From Phycisphaerales bacterium (GTDB taxonomy: Bacteria > Planctomycetota > Phycisphaerae > Phycisphaerales > UBA1924), in contig JAUXUZ010000523.1 in NCBI GenBank assembly GCA_030680655.1, positions 1 through 9,535 on the forward strand: a stretch of 9,535 bases of DNA, given 5' to 3'. The first letter of the stretch is position 1; the number at the start of each line of letters is the position of its first letter. A program made the translations under genes and the position numbers. Shown piece after piece: positions 1 through 6,196 of the stretch. Below the pieces are notes generated by a model. It had not been told where the DNA came from, made no database searches, and saw only the letters and a program-made list of their open reading frames with translations.

Positions 1-225
1 TTCGAGTTCAAGGACGGCACCAAGATGCCCGCGGCGTTCCGCTACGACTGGCGGCTCTGGTCGATCCCCGAGCTCAAGGACATCCTCGCGGAGGCGGGGT
101 TCTCAACCGTTGACGTCTACATCGAGGCCGACGACAAGGACGGCAACGGCACCGGCGTCTACACCCGCCGCACCAGGGGCGCCGCCGATCGTGCGGTGAT
201 CTCCTACATCGTCGCCGGAGCGTGA
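1..225 (+). CDS. class I SAM-dependent methyltransferase, C-terminal part (5' truncated)
   Basis: The frame is open from base 1 to the TGA at 223-225, giving 74 residues of a protein that starts outside the window. The stretch DWRLWSIPELKDILAEAGF is the typical closing helix region of class I SAM-dependent methyltransferases: a Trp/Leu-rich segment, then an amphipathic helix ending in EAGF that leads into the last beta strands. A short acidic loop (EADDKDGNGTG) and a final strand (VISYIVAGA) follow. The SAM-binding motifs lie upstream and cannot be checked, so the substrate is unknown. The methionine at 25 is internal, because the upstream codons FEFKDGTK continue the same frame. A strong hairpin begins right after the stop, and the next gene starts 42 nt downstream on the same strand. 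Confidence 0.75.
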   Translation, partial: FEFKDGTKMPAAFRYDWRLWSIPELKDILAEAGFSTVDVYIEADDKDGNGTGVYTRRTRGAADRAVISYIVAGA

Positions 226-255
226 GAGGCAACCGCGCGGCCCGCGCCGGGCCTC
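226..255 (+). other. GC-rich hairpin just after the methyltransferase stop codon
   Basis: GAGGC (226-230) pairs with GCCTC (251-255), CC (233-234) with GG (249-250), and GCGCG (235-239) with CGCGC (243-247) around a GCC loop. This makes a near-continuous 12-bp stem with only AA and C bulged. It starts at the first base after the TGA and ends 12 nt before the next ATG. No T-run follows, so it is not a classical rho-independent terminator. It could be a U-tract-less terminator, an mRNA 3'-end stabiliser, or a structure next to the following gene's start. The pairing is visible; the role is inference. Confidence 0.4.
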
Positions 256-261
256 TAGGAT
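256..261 (+). promoter_or_regulatory. candidate -10 element (TAGGAT) or weak Shine-Dalgarno before the polyprenyl synthase gene
   Basis: TAGGAT matches TATAAT at four of six positions and lies 6 nt before the ATG at 268, which would place transcription start at or next to the start codon. The same bases contain AGGA (257-260), seven nt before the ATG, which could instead act as a weak Shine-Dalgarno. No -35 is visible: that position falls in the GC-rich hairpin. The two readings cannot be separated from sequence alone. Confidence 0.25.
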
Positions 262-267
262 CAACCG

Positions 268-1323
268 ATGGCCCGCATGATGGACCTCTCGTCGTACACA
301 GACGCTTCCCCGGGCGGGGCGGCCGTCATACTCGCCGTTGGGCAGGCCTGCTCCGAGGTTGAACGGCGAGTCTCCGCGACCCTCGCCAGCGACCTGCCAC
401 CGGTCAACACGCTGTGCAAGCACCTCGAGCAGTACCACGGCAAGATGGTCCGACCGGTGCTCGTCATCCTCTCCGGCCTCGCGACGGCCAGCACAAACGG
501 CAATGAAAAGGGCCCCGTGCCCGACGCCGCCGTCTCGCTCGCCGCGGTCTGCGAGATGGTGCACCTGGCGACCCTGGTCCACGACGACGTGCTCGATGAA
601 GCGGACATCCGCCGTAAGACGCAGACGGTCAACCGTCTCGCCGGCAACGAGGCCGCGGTGATCCTCGGCGACTACGTCCTCTCCGCGGCGTTTGCACTCT
701 GCAGCACCCTCGGCGACGCGGCGATCGCCGAGACGATCGGCCGCACGGGCATGACGCTCTGCGCCGGCGAGCTGGTGCAGCTGCACCACCGCCAGAACCT
801 CTCGCTCGATGAACGCACCTACTACGAGCTGGTCAAGCGCAAGACCGCGAGCCTCATCAGCGTTTCGGCAGCGCTCGGCTGCCGTGTGGCGGGCGGTGAC
901 GCCGCCCAGCAGGCACGCCTGGGGGCGTTCGGCGAGAAGCTGGGCATCGCCTTCCAGATCCAGGACGACCTGCTCGACATCGCCGGTGACCAGCGCGTCG
1001 TCGGCAAGAGCCTCGGCAAGGACATGGAAAAAGGCAAGCTCACACTCCCGGTCATCCACCACCTCGCCGCCGCGAGCCCAGCCGTCCGCGGCCGGACGCT
1101 CGCCCTACTGAGCGAGCCCACGCAGAGGGGCGGAGCAGGCGGTCAGGGGGGGCGGGCTGACCTGATGGAACAGTTGGAGACGACGGGTTCGATCGACCAC
1201 GCCCGGCGCGTCGCCGACACGCTGGCGAACGAGGCGAAGCTCGAGCTTGCGTGGCTGCCCGAGAGCCCCGCCCGCCAGATGCTCTCCCTGATGGCGGACT
1301 CGGTCGTTTCCCGGGCGTTCTAG
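268..1323 (+). CDS. polyprenyl diphosphate synthase (long-chain trans-isoprenyl diphosphate synthase)
   Basis: This enzyme condenses isopentenyl diphosphate onto an allylic diphosphate to build a long polyprenyl chain, typically for quinone side chains or lipid carriers. The 351-residue length is usual for the family. The substrate-anchoring motif GKMVRP is at 58-63, the first Asp-rich motif HDDVLDEAD at 105-113, the second Asp-rich motif QDDLLD at 232-237, and the downstream GKSLGKD basic motif at 246-252. The residue five before the first Asp-rich motif is Ala101, not an aromatic, which in this family allows chains longer than C15-C20; the exact length cannot be read. A Gly-rich loop (TQRGGAGGQGGRA, 285-297) before the last helices is unusual. 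The ATG at 268 is the first good start; Met4 and Met5 are alternatives. asd follows after 29 nt. Confidence 0.92.
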   Translation: MARMMDLSSYTDASPGGAAVILAVGQACSEVERRVSATLASDLPPVNTLCKHLEQYHGKMVRPVLVILSGLATASTNGNEKGPVPDAAVSLAAVCEMVHLATLVHDDVLDEADIRRKTQTVNRLAGNEAAVILGDYVLSAAFALCSTLGDAAIAETIGRTGMTLCAGELVQLHHRQNLSLDERTYYELVKRKTASLISVSAALGCRVAGGDAAQQARLGAFGEKLGIAFQIQDDLLDIAGDQRVVGKSLGKDMEKGKLTLPVIHHLAAASPAVRGRTLALLSEPTQRGGAGGQGGRADLMEQLETTGSIDHARRVADTLANEAKLELAWLPESPARQMLSLMADSVVSRAF

Positions 1324-1340
1324 CGGCGGATCACGTTTGG

Positions 1341-1347
1341 AAAGGAG
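1341..1347 (+). promoter_or_regulatory. Shine-Dalgarno site of asd
   Basis: AAAGGAG lies 5 nt before the ATG at 1353. It is the only strong Shine-Dalgarno sequence I see in the window. It fixes the asd start at 1353 and rules out the in-frame ATG at 1251, which lies inside the upstream gene. Confidence 0.8.
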
Positions 1348-1352
1348 CCTCG

Positions 1353-2390
1353 ATGAGCCTCAGTGTGGCGGTTGTTGGTGCAACAGGTGCGGTCGGACGC
1401 GAGATGCTCGCCGTGCTGGAGCAGCGGAAGTTCCCGTCGGCATCTGTGCGTGCGTTCGCGTCGCCGCGTTCGGCCGGCGTGAAGATCCCCTTCCGCGGCG
1501 GTGACCTCACCGTCGAACCCCTCGCCGACGGCTGGCACAAGGGCATCGACTGCGCGCTCCTCTCCGCCGGATCATCGATCAGCAAGGCCGTTGCACCCGT
1601 GGCGGCCGAGGCGGGCACCGTGGTGATCGACAATTCCTCGGCCTTCCGCATGACCGACGGCGTGCCGCTGATCATCCCCGAGGTCAACGCCGACGCCCTC
1701 CCCGCTCGGGGCAAGGGGTGCATCGTCGCCAACCCCAACTGCTCCACCATCATCTTGCTGATGGGCATCACGCCGCTCCACCGCGCCTTCGGCGTTGAGC
1801 GCGTGGTCGTCTCGACCTACCAGGCCGCCAGCGGTGCCGGCGCTCAGGCGATGGCGGCGCTCGAAGCGGAAACACGCGAGTTTGTCGCCGGTGGCCCGCC
1901 GCGGGCGATCGCCTTCCACGAGCCCTACGCGTTCAACCTCTTCTGCCACAACTCAACCGTTGACGCCATGACCGGCCTCAACGGTGAGGAGCAGAAGATG
2001 ATCGACGAAACCCACAAGATCTGGAACGACCCCGCCGTGCGCATCACCGCCACGTGCGTACGCGTGCCGGTCATGCGTGCCCACTGCGAGAGCGTCAATG
2101 TCACGCTGAAGAACGCGGCAACGCTCGCGCAGGTGCGCACGTCGCTGACGGCTTTCCGCGGCGTGAGCATCGTTGACGACCGCCTGACCAACCGCTTCCC
2201 CACGCCGCAGAAGGCCAGCGGCGGCGACGATGTGCTCGTCGGCCGGCTGCGGGCCGACCCGTCGCAACTCGCCCCCGGCGCATCGCCCGAATCGGCCACG
2301 CGCGGCTTTGATTTGTTCCTCGCAGGAGACCAGCTCCGCAAGGGCGCGGCCCTCAACGCGGTCCAGATCGCCGAGCGGATGTTCCTGTAG
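1353..2390 (+). CDS. asd: aspartate-semialdehyde dehydrogenase
   Basis: Asd reduces L-aspartyl-4-phosphate with NADPH to aspartate semialdehyde, the branch point to diaminopimelate/lysine, threonine and methionine. The product is 345 residues, normal for the family. The N-terminal Rossmann motif VVGATGAVG is at 7-15. NSSAFRM (94-100) carries the phosphate-binding Arg99. The nucleophile Cys130 sits in NPNCST (127-132), with the active-site Gln157 in STYQAASGAG. CVRVPVMRAH (235-244) holds Arg237 and the catalytic His244. The C-terminal AGDQLRKGAALNAVQIAE (324-341) is the usual cofactor/active-site closing segment. All key residues are present, so it should be active. The start at 1353 is supported by the AAAGGAG site and by homology beginning at once with the nucleotide-binding fold. 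It is 29 nt downstream of the polyprenyl synthase gene with no terminator between, so probably cotranscribed. Confidence 0.97.
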   Translation: MSLSVAVVGATGAVGREMLAVLEQRKFPSASVRAFASPRSAGVKIPFRGGDLTVEPLADGWHKGIDCALLSAGSSISKAVAPVAAEAGTVVIDNSSAFRMTDGVPLIIPEVNADALPARGKGCIVANPNCSTIILLMGITPLHRAFGVERVVVSTYQAASGAGAQAMAALEAETREFVAGGPPRAIAFHEPYAFNLFCHNSTVDAMTGLNGEEQKMIDETHKIWNDPAVRITATCVRVPVMRAHCESVNVTLKNAATLAQVRTSLTAFRGVSIVDDRLTNRFPTPQKASGGDDVLVGRLRADPSQLAPGASPESATRGFDLFLAGDQLRKGAALNAVQIAERMFL

Positions 2391-2421
2391 TTGGCTGAAA
2401 ACGGCGATTTGACTGGAGAAC

Positions 2422-2450
2422 TGGACCGCAACGACCGACGTACCTAAGGT
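2422..2450 (+). promoter_or_regulatory. candidate sigma70-type promoter of the helicase gene
   Basis: TGGACC (2422-2427; four of six matches to TTGACA) is separated by 17 nt from TAAGGT (2445-2450; fits TANNNT). The predicted transcription start is near 2457-2459, about 250 nt before the preferred helicase ATG. The -10 match is weak. The location in the only long gap of the plus-strand half supports it. Confidence 0.3.
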
Positions 2451-2458
2451 TCTGTTCG

Positions 2459-2709
2459 AGCCGGTGGCCTCGCTGTATGCCCTTCCCCCAAAGGAAGCGG
2501 CACACGAGCTTTCGCTGGCAGCGTCGCGACGGCACAGCCGCGACGTGAAACCAGTACGGCCGCCCTCGATTCCATTGTTTGGAGCACACGAGCAACGCCC
2601 GAAACGGTTTGTCCGTTCGCGCCCAGTCCGGGCCGCGCGGTCAACGCCGGTGGTGGCCGCATTGCGGCCCCTTCCGGTGCTCGCTGTTTGTGTATCCGGT
2701 TACCCAGTA
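2459..2709 (+). promoter_or_regulatory. probable structured 5' leader of the helicase mRNA
   Basis: The 319 nt between asd and the helicase ATG (2391-2709) hold no recognisable gene. The segment is in frame with the helicase from a GTG at 2464, but only 51 of its 82 codons end in G or C, against 47 of 50 in the start of the helicase core (2857-3006), and its translation resembles nothing I know. It contains four successive inverted repeats: CGTCGCG/CGCGACG (2522-2528/2539-2545); AACGG/CCGTT (2603-2607/2613-2617); GCCC/GGGC (2621-2624/2630-2633), extended by CGC/GCG around a bulge; and GGCCGC-ATT-GCGGCC (2655-2669) inside an outer CGCCGG/CCGGTG stem (2645-2650/2674-2679, one G-T pair). An untranslated leader fits best. 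Regulation of the helicase by this structure is inference. Confidence 0.45.
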
Positions 2710-4470
2710 ATGAAGAAGATGAACGACTCAATGATGAACCACTCTCCCGCCTCTTCCAGCACTCACTCCACCTCCCCCCACCATCACACCTCACGCGCCG
2801 CAGAGCCCGCCGCGTTCCCCATCCACGCTTCGAAGAACGCTCCAGAGGCCGGCCCGACCAAGACCTTCGCGGACCTTGGCCTCATGCCGATGCTCCTGGA
2901 AGCCGTCAAGTCCGAGGGGTACACCATCCCCACGGCGATTCAGGCCGCGACGATCCCCGCCGGGCTCGCCGGGCGCGACATCCTCGGCTCGGCCCAGACC
3001 GGCACCGGCAAGACCGCCGCGTTCGCACTGCCGATCCTGCAGCGTCTGCAGCAGGCGCTGCCCGACAAGGCCACCCGCGGCCCGGTCTTCCCCCGCGCCT
3101 TGATCCTCTCACCCACGCGTGAGCTCGCCTCGCAGATCGCCGAGAGCTTCACCACCTACGGCAAGAACACCGTCCTGCGTCACACCACCGTCTACGGCGG
3201 CGTGAGCCAGTTCCACCAGGTCAAGGCCCTCCGCAACGGCGTCGACGTCCTCGTCGCCACGCCCGGCCGCCTGATGGATCTGATGAACCAGCGGCTCATC
3301 AATCTGTCTCAGGTCTCCATCTTCGTGCTCGACGAGGCCGACCGCATGCTGGACATGGGCTTCATCGAGCCGATCCGCAAGATCGCCTCGGCCCTCCCCC
3401 CGCGCGAAAAGGTCGCCCGCCAGACCATGCTCTTCTCGGCCACCATGCCGCGTGAGATCCAGGGCCTGGCCGAGTCGCTGCTGAAGGACCCGCTGCGCAT
3501 CGCCGTGACGCCCGCCAACAGCACCGTCGCGCTGATCGAGCAGTCGCTCTACATCGTCCCCAAGGACAAGAAGGCCTACCTGCTCGAGCACCTGCTCGAA
3601 GAGGGGAACATCCGGCGCGCGGTGGTCTTCACCCGCACCAAGTTCGGCGCCGAGCGCCTGGGCAAGAAGCTCAACATGGCCGGCATCACCGCCGAGAGCA
3701 TCCACGGCGACAAGAACCAGAACGCCCGCAAGCGGGCGCTCTCACGCTTCAAGGATGCGCAGGCCCGCGTGCTCGTCGCTACCGACGTCGCCGCTCGCGG
3801 CCTCGACGTCGACGCCATCACGCACGTCTTCAACTTCGACCTCCCCTACGAGCCGGAGGCCTACGTGCACCGCATCGGCCGCACCGGCCGCGCCGGCGCC
3901 AAGGGCATGGCGATCTCGTTCTGCGACCCGGCCGAGCAGGGCCTGCTCCGCGCCGTCGAGCGGTTCACCAAGGTCCGCATCCCGCAGGTGACGAAGATCC
4001 CCGATATCCGCGCACGCATGACGGCCGACTCGCAGCGCGAGGCGACCGCCCACGCGCCAAGCAACTTCCAGTCCGCCCGTGAGGGCCAGGCCGCTCGCCA
4101 GGAAAACGGCGGGCGTCAGCAGTCTGGTTACCGCGAGCGTCCGGCCTACCTCGGGCACGCGCCGCGCACACCACACTCCGCGCCGCACGCGCCCGCTTCG
4201 CACGGGTCTGCCCCGCACGGCGACCGCCCCCAGCGCACCAGGCGCGAGAACGTGCCCACCACGCTGCACGAGCACAAGGCGCAGGTGAACCACAGCCACA
4301 CTCCCGCGCACGCACCCAAGGTCGCGGCCTCCGCCCACAAGGCGCCGGCCCACGCCGGCAAGCCGAACGCCGGGTTCGCGGGCCCGCGCCCCGGTGCCAA
4401 GCCGGGCTGGGCGAGCAACGGCCGCAGCCGCGCACCGGGCAAGGGCGTCCGCCCCAGCAACGGCCGCTGA
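2710..4470 (+). CDS. rhlE: DEAD-box ATP-dependent RNA helicase, RhlE-type, with His-rich disordered tails
   Basis: This is a cytoplasmic ATP-dependent RNA unwinding enzyme, likely acting in ribosome assembly or mRNA decay. From the ATG at 2710 it has 586 residues. All core motifs are present: Q motif (Phe53, Gln78), motif I AQTGTGKT (95-102), PTRELA (135-140), TPGR (184-187), DEAD (208-211), SAT (244-246), VVFTRTK (305-311), ATDVAARGLDV (358-368) and HRIGRTGRAG (387-396). VFTRTKFGAERL and IHGDKNQNARKRAL closely resemble E. coli RhlE. Residues 1-50 are Ser/His/Met-rich and about 441-586 are rich in His, Ala, Pro, Gly and basic residues, so both ends are probably disordered and the tail probably binds RNA. 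No Shine-Dalgarno precedes the ATG; ATGs at 2719, 2731 and 2734, or the GTG at 2464, are alternative starts. I reject 2464 on codon composition. It is monocistronic, ending at a strong terminator. Confidence 0.93.
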   Translation: MKKMNDSMMNHSPASSSTHSTSPHHHTSRAAEPAAFPIHASKNAPEAGPTKTFADLGLMPMLLEAVKSEGYTIPTAIQAATIPAGLAGRDILGSAQTGTGKTAAFALPILQRLQQALPDKATRGPVFPRALILSPTRELASQIAESFTTYGKNTVLRHTTVYGGVSQFHQVKALRNGVDVLVATPGRLMDLMNQRLINLSQVSIFVLDEADRMLDMGFIEPIRKIASALPPREKVARQTMLFSATMPREIQGLAESLLKDPLRIAVTPANSTVALIEQSLYIVPKDKKAYLLEHLLEEGNIRRAVVFTRTKFGAERLGKKLNMAGITAESIHGDKNQNARKRALSRFKDAQARVLVATDVAARGLDVDAITHVFNFDLPYEPEAYVHRIGRTGRAGAKGMAISFCDPAEQGLLRAVERFTKVRIPQVTKIPDIRARMTADSQREATAHAPSNFQSAREGQAARQENGGRQQSGYRERPAYLGHAPRTPHSAPHAPASHGSAPHGDRPQRTRRENVPTTLHEHKAQVNHSHTPAHAPKVAASAHKAPAHAGKPNAGFAGPRPGAKPGWASNGRSRAPGKGVRPSNGR

Positions 4471-4496
4471 TCAGCTCAACAGCTTGAATTGAACAG

Positions 4497-4525
4497 AGCC
4501 CGGAGGCCATGCCTCCGGGCTTTTT
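4497..4525 (+). terminator. rho-independent terminator after the helicase gene
   Basis: AGCCCGGAGGC (4497-4507) pairs perfectly with GCCTCCGGGCT (4511-4521) around a CAT loop, an 11-bp stem running into TTTTT (4521-4525). It begins 26 nt after the helicase stop. It also lies 19 nt beyond the stop of the convergent fkbM-type gene; in that direction the stem is followed only by a weak T-rich stretch, so it may work in both directions but is built for the plus strand. Confidence 0.93.
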
Positions 4526-4539
4526 CGTTGCCACTGGCT

Positions 4540-5397
4540 TCAGAACAGCAGCGAGAGCTGACGAGCGCGGTCGATCAGCGCCTGATCCTTCCGCGTGACG
4601 AACAGATCGTTACGGCCGATGCGTGAGACAAACTCGTAGCCGCGCCCCTCCATGTGGCGGCGCAACTCGCTGTCCTTCCCCGCCGTGTGCTCCTCGATCA
4701 GCAGCGCCCGCACCCCGTGCCTCTCCAAGTCGAACCCGTCGAGCAGGGCGAGCTCGCTCCCCTCCACATCCAGCACCGCGAAGTCGATCCTCGGCCCCGC
4801 CTGCCCGAGCACCTCGTCCATGGTCGTCAGCGGCACCGTGACCTTGACCGCCCGCTTCATCGACTTGGCGCTCGAGAGCGAGCTCTCGGCCAGACGCGAC
4901 ATCGAGTGCCCGATCCCCGCGTGGTTCAGCGCCAGGAACTCTGCCGTACCGCTGCTCCCCTTCCGCGACAACGCCGCGTTCACCACGCGGCTGCCGGTGC
5001 GCTTGGCCTGGCAGTTTTTGAACGGCTCCGGCAGCGCCTCGATGAGAACGCCGCCCCAGCCCGCCGCCTCGAAGATGTACGTCACGCTGAACCGCTCGCC
5101 GTCGAACGCGCCGCACTCGATAAACGTGCCTCGCTCCTGCCCCTCAAACAGCGACCAGAGGAACAGGTCCTCCCCCTGCTGGGCCCGGAACTCCACCGGC
5201 AGCCGCGCCGTCTCCCCGCGCGACGCCAAGTCCCGTCGGATTTCCGCCTGCCGCGACGCACGGGCGTTTCCCAGCAGCGCCTGCGACACCTGGTGGCGGC
5301 TGTTGCGGAGTTCGTACACCTTTGCGCGCAGCCGGTGCTGGAGCATGAAGAGCACGACCACGGCGACGCACAGCGCGATGAGGATCCAGGTGGTCAT
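4540..5397 (-). CDS. FkbM-family methyltransferase with an N-terminal membrane anchor
   Basis: This is a 285-residue SAM-dependent methyltransferase. FkbM-family enzymes usually O-methylate sugars or polyketide-type hydroxyls. Residues 4-20 (WILIALCVAVVVLFMLQ) form one hydrophobic helix followed by Arg/His/Lys, so the catalytic domain should face the cytoplasm from the inner membrane. A charged helical linker (21-60) follows. The fold begins at QQGEDLFLWSLF (73-84), with SAM-binding motif FIECGAFDG (92-100), acidic strand VLIEALPEPF (117-126), VVNAALS (138-144) and the FkbM hallmark PLTTMDEVL...IDFAVLDVEGSELALLDGF, where VLDVEGSEL is at 208-216. The ATG at 5397 has no Shine-Dalgarno but lies just after a good promoter. 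It is the last gene of the minus-strand cluster, 71 nt after the preceding methyltransferase, and its neighbours suggest a glycan substrate (inference). Confidence 0.88.
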   Translation of the reverse strand: MTTWILIALCVAVVVLFMLQHRLRAKVYELRNSRHQVSQALLGNARASRQAEIRRDLASRGETARLPVEFRAQQGEDLFLWSLFEGQERGTFIECGAFDGERFSVTYIFEAAGWGGVLIEALPEPFKNCQAKRTGSRVVNAALSRKGSSGTAEFLALNHAGIGHSMSRLAESSLSSAKSMKRAVKVTVPLTTMDEVLGQAGPRIDFAVLDVEGSELALLDGFDLERHGVRALLIEEHTAGKDSELRRHMEGRGYEFVSRIGRNDLFVTRKDQALIDRARQLSLLF

Positions 5398-5405
5398 TGG
5401 TCACA

Positions 5406-5434
5406 AAGCTAGGGGTGGGCGGGGGACCGGTCAA
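5406..5434 (-). promoter_or_regulatory. candidate sigma70-type promoter giving a leaderless fkbM-type mRNA
   Basis: On the minus strand TTGACC (5434-5429; five of six matches to TTGACA) is separated by exactly 17 nt from TAGCTT (5411-5406; fits TANNNT). Transcription would be expected 7-9 nt after the -10, at the A of 5398 or the A of the ATG at 5397. The mRNA would then have no 5' leader, which agrees with the missing Shine-Dalgarno. It lies in the largest gap of the minus-strand cluster (5398-5468). Confidence 0.5.
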
Positions 5435-5468
5435 TGCGAACGCCAAAGCCCACGCGCCGCCCCGCAGA

Positions 5469-6158
5469 TCACAGCGGCAGCTTCCACAGCCCCAAAGACT
5501 TGGAGTGCCCGTTGTCATCGGGGCACTCCTCGTCGACCAGCAGCAGCGGCGGCGGAAGCAGAAACGGCGCCGCCTGGAGGTTAATCGCCCGCCACTCGCC
5601 TGGGAATCGCAGGTCCGTGTTCTGGCTCGTCGCCGGGAACGTCGTCGCCAGAAGGTACTTTGACCCGCTGGCCGAAAAATTCGCCAGCGCGCGTTTCACG
5701 TCCGCGCCGGGCAGGTGCACCAGGCAGTCACGGCACAAGATCAAGTCAGCCGCCTCTGGGACATCCTCGATGATGTTCATCAGCACGAACTCACGGCCGG
5801 TTCCCGCGAACTTCGCCCTGTTCTCGTCCACCATCTGCTGAACCACGTCGCCACCCGTATAGCGCACGCCGTCGAGCGGCACGTGCTTCATCCAGTTCAG
5901 ATCGCCGCACGGCGCATCGAGCATCGACTTGATGCCGTACTCACGCACGACCCGGGCCACCGTCTCCCTCGCCACCCGCGTCTGCTCCATCGTCGAGCCA
6001 ATGCCACACACCGTTTCCTTGCGGCCCTCCGGCCGAGAGACCTCGTACTCGTACCGTGCGGTAAACGCGTCCTTGGAGTCGCGCGAGTGCTTCTTGAGAT
6101 ATCGCTGGTAACGGCGCCAGAGAGAGGTGCCGCGGATGAACCGGGAGAGGGATGACAT
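5469..6158 (-). CDS. class I SAM-dependent methyltransferase (DAPCGD type)
   Basis: The protein has 229 residues. A basic N-terminal stretch (7-30) is followed by GIGSTMEQTR (52-61), resembling the GxGS...T motif before the fold in this group. SAM-binding motif I is MLDAPCGDLNWM (79-90), with the acidic strand end at RYTGGDVV (99-106) and post-motif DLILCRDCLVHLP (138-150). DAPCGD...CRDCLVHL is characteristic of a methyltransferase group I recall from polysaccharide and small-molecule loci; the acceptor is unknown. The frame is open upstream to 6365 but that part lies within the preceding glycosyltransferase gene; the first start outside it is the ATG at 6158, 34 nt after that gene's stop. 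No Shine-Dalgarno is visible. Sugar methylation is suggested by the neighbours, not by the sequence. Confidence 0.83.
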   Translation of the reverse strand: MSSLSRFIRGTSLWRRYQRYLKKHSRDSKDAFTARYEYEVSRPEGRKETVCGIGSTMEQTRVARETVARVVREYGIKSMLDAPCGDLNWMKHVPLDGVRYTGGDVVQQMVDENRAKFAGTGREFVLMNIIEDVPEAADLILCRDCLVHLPGADVKRALANFSASGSKYLLATTFPATSQNTDLRFPGEWRAINLQAAPFLLPPPLLLVDEECPDDNGHSKSLGLWKLPL

Positions 6159-6167
6159 GATGAGCCA

Positions 6168-6196
6168 AGTGTACCCGGAATGGGCCGACCAGTTAC
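6168..6196 (-). promoter_or_regulatory. weak candidate promoter before the DAPCGD methyltransferase
   Basis: On the minus strand TACACT (6173-6168; four of six matches to TATAAT) lies 9 nt before the ATG at 6158. Exactly 17 nt upstream of it is GTAACT (6196-6191; three of six matches to TTGACA), which overlaps the upstream gene's TAA. Transcription would begin only 2-3 nt before the ATG. It is weak alone but shares its spacing with other starts in the window. Confidence 0.25.

Noticed and set aside
103..1062. A 319-codon open frame on the minus strand opposite the polyprenyl synthase gene.
   Set aside because: The translation is low-complexity Arg/Ala/Val/Asp-rich text with no fold motif, while the opposite strand encodes a complete enzyme with all catalytic motifs. 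Long antisense frames are expected when third codon positions are nearly always G or C.
1251..1352. Upstream start of asd at 1251, adding 34 residues.
   Set aside because: It overlaps the end of the polyprenyl synthase gene, while the ATG at 1353 has a strong AAAGGAG site and starts directly in the nucleotide-binding fold.
2409..2446. TTGACT at 2409-2414 as a -35 for TACCTA at 2441-2446.
   Set aside because: The spacer would be 26 nt, too long for a sigma70 promoter.
4873..4888. Inverted repeat CGAGAGC-GA-GCTCTCG inside the FkbM-type gene.
   Set aside because: It lies within a Ser/Leu/Glu-coding stretch (LAESSLSS) and the loop of two bases is too short for a stable hairpin; most simply a codon coincidence.
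4652..5584. A 310-codon plus-strand open frame opposite the FkbM-type gene.
   Set aside because: It is antisense to a clearly recognisable methyltransferase, shows no domain and runs across the fkbM promoter region into the next gene; a composition artefact.
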